23,655 nt of DNA from Candidatus Aminicenantes bacterium UBA4085 (lineage in GTDB: Bacteria > Acidobacteriota > Aminicenantia > Aminicenantales > UBA4085), in the NCBI GenBank assembly GCA_002383325.1, contig DFYJ01000111.1, positions 803 through 24,457 of the forward strand, written 5' to 3'. The notes beneath the pieces were generated by a model. That model made no database searches, was not told the DNA's origin, and saw only the letters and a program-made list of their open reading frames with translations. This document shows, piece after piece, positions 7,529 to 13,358 of the stretch (position 1 is the first letter of the stretch; every line of letters starts with the position of its first letter). The position numbers were made by a program, and so were the translations under genes.

Positions 7529-9514
7529 TCATTCCCGCCATGATCGACGCATCGTGACCAAGCCGCGGCATGTCCGCCGGTCAGCCGGGGCATCGACGGC
7601 AGGTCCGGTGATTTCCAGCTTGAGGAAAAAGCGATCCGCGGCCTCGCTGCCGGCCGCCCGGTCGGGGACCGTCAGCCAGTAGTCGATATACCGGTCGAAG
7701 CGACCGATGCGGAAATCCCAGCGGTCCTCGCTCACGGGCTTGGCCCGGGCTTGATCGGGCCCGCGAAGCAGGGTCACGGCCCTGGTCTTGAGGCCCGAGG
7801 CTCCGTCCTCGAACCGGAAAGTGACGTCATATTCGCCGGGACCGGCAACGGCTTCCGTGACATCGGCCCACAGCTCGGCCGTTTCCGAGCGGGCGAAGTC
7901 CTCGTCCTTCCAGCGGGCGACGGGCCGGTTGCGGAAGGAGGGGAAGGGGTCGGGCCAACCGATAGCCGCATGGGACGATCGTTCGGCGTCGGCCAGATGG
8001 GCGGCGAAATCGACGGTGTCCCGGAAGCGCGAAGCGAGACGGTTTCGCGGCACGGGGTGGACGGCCCTGCCCCAGCGGCCCAGGGACCCGGCCAGCGAAC
8101 GGGCCGTCCGGTCGAGCCCATCCATGGCCCTGCCCAAGCTCTCGCGCCGGGCTGCCTCATCCGGCAAGGCGCGAGCCGCGGAGATCTCCCGCAGATGGGC
8201 CAGCAGATCCAGCACGCCCGCCAGGCTCTCCGTCTCGGCCAGAACCGCGGGATCGCCAATCTTCCGGGCCAGGACCAGGACCCGGCGGACGCTCTCCCGG
8301 TCGGCTTCGAAGCTTCGTTCCGTCTCGAATTCGGCCAGCAGGTCCCGGCCGAACTCCATCCGGGCCAGCGATTCGGACAGGCTCCCCGGCTCGATCATCG
8401 GCTTGTGCGAGCTGTCATAGGTCCGGCCGCCGTCGTAGTAGATGACCTTGGCTTCCCGCCCGACAACGGCCAGGACCTTGTCGTTCACGTCGTGGCTGGC
8501 CTGGGTCAGCAGGATGCGGAGCCGCGCCTCGAGACGGAGCCGGCGGGTCATGGCGAAGGCCCGCAGGATGCCTTTCGTCTCCAGGACGAAGGGCTCCTCC
8601 CCGGCGCAAAGCGGGCAGTAGCAGCGGTTGGTCTCTTCCGAGAGCCAGACATCCACCTCCTCGACTCCCAGAACCCCCAGCAGCAAGTCCATCCACCCGG
8701 ACAAAAGCTCGGCCGTCTTCGGCTGGGAGAAGCAGACGGGAGGCGTGTAATCCGTAGGCAGGGGCCTGCCCGGCTCCGGCACGGCCGCCACTTCGGGATG
8801 GTAGCGGAACAGGCCGGTTCCGGCCAGCTGTTCCATGTGCAGGATAATGGGGACGATGGCAATGCCGCGGCGTCCGGCTTCCTCCATCAGGCTCGGGGAA
8901 AGAGAAGCCTTGGGCGAGCCGTCGTCGTTGAAGCCGAGCTGGGCATGGACCTCCACGGCGTTGAGCTTGCGCTCGGCCAGGTCCGGCCAGTCCAGGATGG
9001 TGATCCTCGGGATCTCCAGGAGGGACTCGGAGAAAGGCCCAAGCGGGACAAGCTGGCGGAGCGCGCGGGCGGCATAGAGGAGTCCCAGCGGCGTGTTGGC
9101 CGCGAGCAGCAGCCCTTGGAAGCGCTGCTCCCGCAGGAGGGGCCGGATGGCGTAGGCCTGATCGCTGTTCGGGGCCGAGCGCAAAGCCTCCCGCAAATCG
9201 GCCGGGATCTCTCCCCCGGCCAGCGCACCCTTGATCTCGAATCCGGAGCCCGCGGCCAGCGGCCGGAGAAGATCGCCGGCGGCGAGAAGGAGCGGCGATT
9301 CTCCGCCGGGAAGCGACAGGGAAACGTCCCGTGGAGAGATCCGGATGGATCCGGCCGTTTCGATCATTTGAGGCAGGGGAATGATCCGATCCGTCCACTT
9401 CTTGAGGGCCGCGGGCGGGTCCGAAGCATAAGCGCCCGTCAAGGCAAGCGAACCGAAGACGAGGAAAACCTTGGCCCAGGAGAGTCGGAGAAAGAGGAAT
9501 TTACGTCTTTTCAT
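7529..9514 (-). CDS. Secreted GH20-like (beta-N-acetylhexosaminidase-type) protein, barrel apparently shortened
   Basis: The 661-residue protein has a basic start and hydrophobic segment ending GAYA (about 1-30), a Sec-type signal peptide. Residues 40-165 look like the GH20b zincin-like N-terminal domain (IIPLPQMIE, DQAYAIRP, GLLLAANTPLGLLYAARALRQL). A TIM-barrel part starts at ITILDWPDLAER (171-182) and continues NAVEVHAQLGF, IAIVPIILHMEQL and VDVWLSEETNRCYCPLC (288-302). The SEE triplet is about where GH20 enzymes carry their catalytic Asp-Glu pair. The stretch between DLAER and KLNAVEVH seems shorter than I would expect. The remaining half (about 370-661) is helical, then beta-rich, and I do not recognise it. 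An AAGGAG site lies about 11 bases before the ATG. It sits between the GH51 and GH78 genes and probably acts on the same glycan; activity is unproven. Confidence 0.6.
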   Translation of the reverse strand: MKRRKFLFLRLSWAKVFLVFGSLALTGAYASDPPAALKKWTDRIIPLPQMIETAGSIRISPRDVSLSLPGGESPLLLAAGDLLRPLAAGSGFEIKGALAGGEIPADLREALRSAPNSDQAYAIRPLLREQRFQGLLLAANTPLGLLYAARALRQLVPLGPFSESLLEIPRITILDWPDLAERKLNAVEVHAQLGFNDDGSPKASLSPSLMEEAGRRGIAIVPIILHMEQLAGTGLFRYHPEVAAVPEPGRPLPTDYTPPVCFSQPKTAELLSGWMDLLLGVLGVEEVDVWLSEETNRCYCPLCAGEEPFVLETKGILRAFAMTRRLRLEARLRILLTQASHDVNDKVLAVVGREAKVIYYDGGRTYDSSHKPMIEPGSLSESLARMEFGRDLLAEFETERSFEADRESVRRVLVLARKIGDPAVLAETESLAGVLDLLAHLREISAARALPDEAARRESLGRAMDGLDRTARSLAGSLGRWGRAVHPVPRNRLASRFRDTVDFAAHLADAERSSHAAIGWPDPFPSFRNRPVARWKDEDFARSETAELWADVTEAVAGPGEYDVTFRFEDGASGLKTRAVTLLRGPDQARAKPVSEDRWDFRIGRFDRYIDYWLTVPDRAAGSEAADRFFLKLEITGPAVDAPADRRTCRGLVTMRRSWRE

Positions 9515-9542
9515 GGATGGAACGCTCTCCTTGAATCCTCGG

Positions 9543-11198
9543 TCAGGACAGTTGGAGCTCGAGCTTTGTCACCGAGGCCGGCGGAAAGCGATGGAGGATC
9601 GTCGGGCCGCCGCCCTTGAGGGTCCCGCCGGCAGGCTCGACGGCGCGGGGCGCCTCGAAGGTGTTGTGGGCGTGGATGTCGTCGGCCCGCAGGACCCGGA
9701 CCTGGCCGGAGGCGACCGAGGCGCCGCGGACGGCGATCTCGGACTCGACCGTCTCGCGAGCGTGGGGATTGACGACGGTCAGGACAAGCGTCTTTCCGCG
9801 CAGGGAAGCCGAGCCGGACAAGCCAGGCAGGGCCGTCTCCGCGGCCGGGCGCCCGCCGACGGCGGGGACCGAGAACTCGGTCCGCAGGGACTGCCCGCCG
9901 TGGTGGGCGGCGTACATCTCGAAGACGTGGAAGTTGGGCGTGACCGTGAACTTGTCCCCGCGGGCCAGGAACAGCGAGTGGAGATTGTTGATGAGCTGGG
10001 CCACGTTGGCCATGGCCAGCTTGTCGGCATGGCGGTTGAAGGTGTCCAGGCTCAGGGCGGCGACAAGGGCGTCGCGCATGGTCGACGTCTGGCCGAAGAG
10101 GTAGGTCGGATCGACCTCGGTCCCGGCCCGGTGCCAGGCCCCCCACTCGTCCACGGCCAGCTTGACGCGGTGCTTCGGATCGGACTCCGCCATGGCCGCC
10201 CACTGGGTCAGGATGAGCGGCTCCATGCGGTTGGCCTTGGCCAGCAGGGCGTACCAATCATCCTCGGTGAAGTCGACGGCCTGGCCCTGGCCCGCGGTGC
10301 CGCAGTAGTAGTGCATGCCCCAGCCGTAGAGGAGCCCCAGAAGGCCCTTGTCCCGTTCGGTCAGACGGGCCAGGAACCGCTTGGTCCAATCGACGTCGCC
10401 GCCGCTGGGGCCGGAGCCGATGAAGGCCAGCGGCAGGCCGTAGTCCGGCACCCAGGCCGTAAAGCGGCGGAACTCCATGGCGTATTCCTCAGGTGTGAAG
10501 TTGCCGCCGCAGCCCCAGGACTCGTTGCCCACCCCCCAGAAGCGGACGCCGAAGGGCTCGGCGTCGCCGGCGGCCGCCCGCTCGTCCGAGAGGGTCGTCC
10601 GACCGGCTGGGGCGTTGCAGTACTCGACCCATTCGTAGAAGTCGCGGGCCGAGGCGCTGCGCAGGTTGGCGGCCAGGTAGGGCTGGGCGCCGATCAGACG
10701 GCAGAAGCGAACGAACTCGTTGGTGCCGAAGGCGTTGGGGTCGTACTTCTGAGGACCGTCGGGAGCGTTGCGCAGCCCTTTGTCGACGACCCAGAAGTTG
10801 GTCCGGCGGGGGCGCCGGTCCCGGGGGCCGATCCCGTCGCGCCAGTTGTAGCTGTCGGCGAAGCAGCCGCCCGGCCAGCGGACAACCGAGGGCTTGATCC
10901 GGCGCATATGCTCGACCAGAGCTCGGCGGATGCCGCCGATGTTGGGGACCGGCGAATCCTCGCCGACCCAGATGCCGTCGTAGACAACCCCGCCGATGTG
11001 CTCGGTGAAATGGCCGTAGAGGTCCGGTGAGATGAGGCCGATCGGCTCTCCGGGGACGATCTCGATGCGGGCCCCGGGCGCGGACGGGAGGGGCGCGGAA
11101 CCAAGCGAGGCCCGAACGGGCTGAGCGGCCCACAGGGCGGCTCCGCCCAGGACGGCATCCTTGAGGAAAGCGCGGCGGGGGATGAGACGATGAGCCAT
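9543..11198 (-). CDS. Tat-exported GH51 alpha-L-arabinofuranosidase
   Basis: Starting at ATG 11198 (AGGAGG six bases upstream), the 551-residue product opens with a twin-arginine signal, PRRAFLKDAVLGGAALWAA. The catalytic barrel then begins GLISPDLYGHFTEHIGG and continues VVRWPGGCFADSYNWRDGIG. The acid/base is Glu226 in WGVGNESWGCGGN, and the nucleophile is Glu351 in KLAVDEWGAWH, the two standard GH51 signatures. A C-terminal beta-sandwich follows (about 400-551). The family removes terminal arabinofuranose from arabinan, arabinoxylan or arabinogalactan. Many bacterial GH51 enzymes are cytoplasmic, so a Tat signal is notable. It is the first gene of the cluster; the GH20-like gene starts 28 bases after its stop. 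An in-frame start 20 residues earlier would bury the Tat motif and lacks the good ribosome site. Confidence 0.9.
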   Translation of the reverse strand: MAHRLIPRRAFLKDAVLGGAALWAAQPVRASLGSAPLPSAPGARIEIVPGEPIGLISPDLYGHFTEHIGGVVYDGIWVGEDSPVPNIGGIRRALVEHMRRIKPSVVRWPGGCFADSYNWRDGIGPRDRRPRRTNFWVVDKGLRNAPDGPQKYDPNAFGTNEFVRFCRLIGAQPYLAANLRSASARDFYEWVEYCNAPAGRTTLSDERAAAGDAEPFGVRFWGVGNESWGCGGNFTPEEYAMEFRRFTAWVPDYGLPLAFIGSGPSGGDVDWTKRFLARLTERDKGLLGLLYGWGMHYYCGTAGQGQAVDFTEDDWYALLAKANRMEPLILTQWAAMAESDPKHRVKLAVDEWGAWHRAGTEVDPTYLFGQTSTMRDALVAALSLDTFNRHADKLAMANVAQLINNLHSLFLARGDKFTVTPNFHVFEMYAAHHGGQSLRTEFSVPAVGGRPAAETALPGLSGSASLRGKTLVLTVVNPHARETVESEIAVRGASVASGQVRVLRADDIHAHNTFEAPRAVEPAGGTLKGGGPTILHRFPPASVTKLELQLS

Positions 11199-11228
11199 GA
11201 TCGACCTCCTGAGGCGGTTTCGGCTGGC

Positions 11229-11258
11229 ACTATATCGCCGCCCGAAAAGGGGAGTCAA
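11229..11258 (-). promoter_or_regulatory. Sigma70-type promoter of the glycosidase cluster
   Basis: On the minus strand TTGACT (11258-11253), 18 bases, then TATAGT (11234-11229), each one mismatch from consensus. It lies about 30 bases ahead of the GH51 start codon and could drive all three glycosidase genes. Confidence 0.6.
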
Positions 11259-11289
11259 GGCAATTAGGGGGACACCCTACATAACTCCC

Positions 11290-11337
11290 GAACTTTTTGT
11301 TGACGCCGCAACGGAACTCTTTGTTTACGCTTTGATG
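11290..11337 (+). repeat. Imperfect tandem repeat upstream of the glycosidase cluster
   Basis: GAACTTTTTGTTGACGC (11290-11306) and GAACTCTTTGTTTACGC (11314-11330) differ at two of 17 positions and are offset by 24 bp. They lie in an AT-richer 234-bp intergenic stretch (11199-11432) that otherwise holds only the GH51 promoter. They could be a regulator binding pair for the cluster or part of a decayed element. Confidence 0.5.
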
Positions 11338-11432
11338 GGAGATCAGATCCCTATTCCATACTACGGCGGCGGCGCCCCCATGGCTCCGGTCAACGGCGCC
11401 GGCTCGAGAAGATGGGACGTGCCTGCGCTATC

Positions 11433-11939
11433 TCAATAAGGAACGCGGTCGCGGCGGCCGGACCATTCGGCAAAGACAGCCAGGCCCTCGTCGCGCAGGA
11501 GCGGGCGGCCGCGCGGCACGCTCCGGCCGGGGCGGCCGGCCAGGAAATCATAGATGTCCTTGTCGGCGAAGCCGATGCGGGCCGCGTCCCGCCGGGTGCA
11601 TCCATACCAATAGGCCTTGATCCGGGCCCAGTGCATCGCAGCCAGGCACATGGGGCAGGGCTCGCAGGTCGTGAAGAGGACGCAGTCGGGGAGGTGAAAG
11701 CGGCCCAGCCGACGGGCGGCCCGGCGCAGAGCCACGATCTCGGCATGGGCGGTCGGATCGTGGGAGGCTACAACCCGGTTGTGGCCGCGGGCAATGAGGC
11801 TGCCGTCGCTGACGATAACAGCGCCGAACGGCCCACCCTCCCCCGTACGGACGCCGCGGCGGGCCTCGGCCAGGGCCAGGCGCATCCAGCGCTCGGCCTC
11901 GGGCGCGGCCGCAGATCCGGCATCTCTTTGGGCGGGCAT
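11433..11939 (-). CDS. guaD: Guanine deaminase-like cytidine/deoxycytidylate deaminase-fold enzyme
   Basis: The 168-residue protein carries the zinc-binding deaminase signatures: His65-Ala-Glu67 in DPTAHAE, and Cys95/Cys98 in CEPCPMC, with Glu67 as proton shuttle. The early GGPFGAVIVSDG, the DPTAHAE context, FHLPDCVLFT and the terminal aromatic residue (VPY) match the B. subtilis GuaD type better than TadA; in that family the C-terminal tail closes the active site of the partner subunit. The reaction would be guanine to xanthine. ATG 11939 was chosen; a TTG at 11981 would add an arginine-rich leader without similarity. No good ribosome site is visible, and the stop of the transporter gene is 51 bases upstream, so coupling to the nickel genes is possible. 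Other small-substrate deamination cannot be excluded. Confidence 0.75.
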   Translation of the reverse strand: MPAQRDAGSAAAPEAERWMRLALAEARRGVRTGEGGPFGAVIVSDGSLIARGHNRVVASHDPTAHAEIVALRRAARRLGRFHLPDCVLFTTCEPCPMCLAAMHWARIKAYWYGCTRRDAARIGFADKDIYDFLAGRPGRSVPRGRPLLRDEGLAVFAEWSGRRDRVPY

Positions 11940-11990
11940 GAGCGTCGGGGCCAATCTACGCCGGGCAGGGCGGCGGGTCAAGGCGCAGGA

Positions 11991-12758
11991 TCAGAGGCCC
12001 AGGAACTTGATGGCGAACCCGCAGAGGAAGATCATCGCGCCCGCCGCCGCATGCATCCAGCGCTCAAAGCCGCCGAAGCGGGCCAACCGCAGGCCGAAGG
12101 AGCCGAGGCCGACCAGGGCCAGCATGGTCCCGATGGTGGCGACGGCGAAGGCCGACGTGACCAGAATGACGGAGCCGGCGCCCATGCGGGCCGCCGGGTA
12201 CATCAAAATGGGGATGAGCGGCTCGCAGGGGCCGAAGACGAAGATGGTGAACAGAACCCAGGGCGTGATGTTGGCCTTGGCCGGGGGGGCGGCCGACGCC
12301 GGAGTGGAGGCGGCTCTCCCGTCATGGACGTGAACATGCTCCGGGGCCTGGTCGTGGGCGTGGATGTGGGTATGTTCGTGGGCCTGGGTATCGGCGCCGT
12401 CCGGATGAAGGCGGGCATGAACATGAGGATGATGGCGCAAACCGCGCCATATGCCCCAGGCGAGGTAGGCCAGTCCGAAGGCGATCATCAGCCAGGCGGC
12501 GATGTCGCCGCGGGTGGATTCCACGCCTTCCAGCTTGGCCACGGCCACCCCCAACCCGACGCCGGCCAAGCCGATGACGATCGAGCTTCCGACGTGGCCG
12601 ATTCCGCAGAGCAGGGTGATGAGAAGCGTCTTGCCCCGAGACCAATGCCGGGCCCGCGACATGGCGATGAAGGGGATGTAGTGGTCAGGGCCGATCAGAG
12701 TATGGACGAGGCCCAGAGAGGCGGCCGTCGCGACAAGGGCAGTCAGCTCGGCGGTCAT
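11991..12758 (-). CDS. Nickel/cobalt-type membrane transporter (UreH/NicO-like) with His-rich loop
   Basis: The 255-residue protein has about six membrane segments (around 5-25, 45-75, 86-105, 165-190, 195-215, 235-253). HTLIGPDH (19-26) resembles the metal-binding HxxxPDH-type motif in the first helix of NiCoT/UreH-like carriers. A long cytoplasmic or periplasmic loop (109-146) holds about fifteen histidines in HxH patterns and probably gathers metal ions. FGPCEPLIPIL (175-185) is the second conserved membrane motif of UreH-like proteins. The direction of transport cannot be told: UreH-like members import nickel for urease, while RcnA-like ones export it. The gene follows nikR in the same direction, which argues for nickel. 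A GGAGAG lies about 12 bases before the ATG, and the 141-bp gap upstream contains inverted repeats. Confidence 0.8.
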   Translation of the reverse strand: MTAELTALVATAASLGLVHTLIGPDHYIPFIAMSRARHWSRGKTLLITLLCGIGHVGSSIVIGLAGVGLGVAVAKLEGVESTRGDIAAWLMIAFGLAYLAWGIWRGLRHHPHVHARLHPDGADTQAHEHTHIHAHDQAPEHVHVHDGRAASTPASAAPPAKANITPWVLFTIFVFGPCEPLIPILMYPAARMGAGSVILVTSAFAVATIGTMLALVGLGSFGLRLARFGGFERWMHAAAGAMIFLCGFAIKFLGL

Positions 12759-12778
12759 GATTTCAATCGCTCTCCGGA

Positions 12779-12852
12779 GAAGAGATGGGGGGAAAGCCGC
12801 GGGGGCGTCAGAACGGGAATTCGGGAAATGTCTCTGGCGCTCTCATCTCTTC
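12779..12852 (-). promoter_or_regulatory. Possible structured leader ahead of the nickel transporter gene
   Basis: Read on the minus strand, GAAGAGATG (12852-12844) pairs perfectly with CATCTCTTC (12787-12779). Inside it GCGCCAGA (12840-12833) pairs with TCTGACGC (12812-12805) at seven of eight positions. The structure would end about 20 bases before the start codon and close to the ribosome site. It does not obviously match a known riboswitch class that I can recall. Confidence 0.3.
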
Positions 12853-12882
12853 GACGAGCTGGGAACCGCCTGGTCTGTCCCC

Positions 12883-12897
12883 CCATGATGATCATGG
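12883..12897. repeat. Perfect 15-bp palindrome behind nikR
   Basis: CCATGATGATCATGG has 7-bp arms around a central G. It begins two bases beyond the last base of nikR and lies in the gap before the transporter gene, where a dimeric or tetrameric regulator could bind. The arms are shorter and closer than the classical spaced E. coli NikR site. Confidence 0.3.
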
Positions 12898-12899
12898 CC

Positions 12900-13313
12900 T
12901 CACTCGATATCCCCGGCGCTGGACATGCTGACCGTACCGTGCATGACGCCCTTGATCGAGCGCAGGGCATCGGCCAGCCGGCCGACGTCACCCGCCCGCC
13001 CCCGCACGGCGATGATCTCCAGGCAGTGGTCGTGGTCGAGATGGACGTGCTGGGCGGAGATGATCAGGGCGTGGAAGTCGTGCTGGATGTCGGTGATCCG
13101 GCTCATGAGGTCCTTGCGGTGGTGGTCGTAGACCAGGGTTACCGCTCCGGCGACGATCTCCCCGGACTTCCAGGTCTTCTCCACCAGGGTGCCCCGGATG
13201 AGGTCGCGGAAAGCCTCGGAGCGGCTGGCGTAGCCTTTCTCCGCCACCAGGGCATCGAACTTGTCCAAAAGCCCCTTCTCCAGCGAGACGCCGAAACGCA
13301 CCAGCTTGCTCAT
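12900..13313 (-). CDS. nikR: NikR nickel-responsive transcriptional regulator
   Basis: The 137-residue protein has the full NikR layout. A ribbon-helix-helix DNA-binding domain (1-50) begins MSKLVRFGVSLEKGLLDKFD and includes YASRSEAFRDLIR. An ACT-like metal-binding domain follows. All four nickel ligands of E. coli NikR have equivalents: His78 (H76), His89 (H87), His91 (H89) and Cys97 (C95), within QHVHLDHDHCLE. Nickel binding makes the tetramer bind operator DNA and repress transport genes. ATG 13313 gives the family start; a longer in-frame start adds ten residues without similarity. The ribosome site is weak (GGAAAAG). The gene lies 45 bases after the hrpA stop and upstream of a nickel-type transporter, so the likely target is its own transcript or that gene. 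Confidence 0.92.
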   Translation of the reverse strand: MSKLVRFGVSLEKGLLDKFDALVAEKGYASRSEAFRDLIRGTLVEKTWKSGEIVAGAVTLVYDHHRKDLMSRITDIQHDFHALIISAQHVHLDHDHCLEIIAVRGRAGDVGRLADALRSIKGVMHGTVSMSSAGDIE

Positions 13314-13358
13314 GGTTGCCACTTTTCCGGAGGATCGTAGCACGAGCCGGAAGACCCG

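Noticed and set aside
11433..11939. Assignment as tRNA adenosine deaminase TadA
   Set aside because: The zinc motifs fit both, but the GGPFGAV, DPTAHAE context and aromatic C-terminal end match guanine deaminase better.
12759..12899. NiCo or cobalamin riboswitch in the transporter leader
   Set aside because: The length and context fit, but I could not find the conserved core sequences of either class, so only a generic structured leader is reported.
11412..13340. Long plus-strand open frame across the deaminase, transporter and nikR genes
   Set aside because: It spans three real minus-strand genes plus their gaps and encodes low-complexity sequence; no ribosome site or domain supports it.
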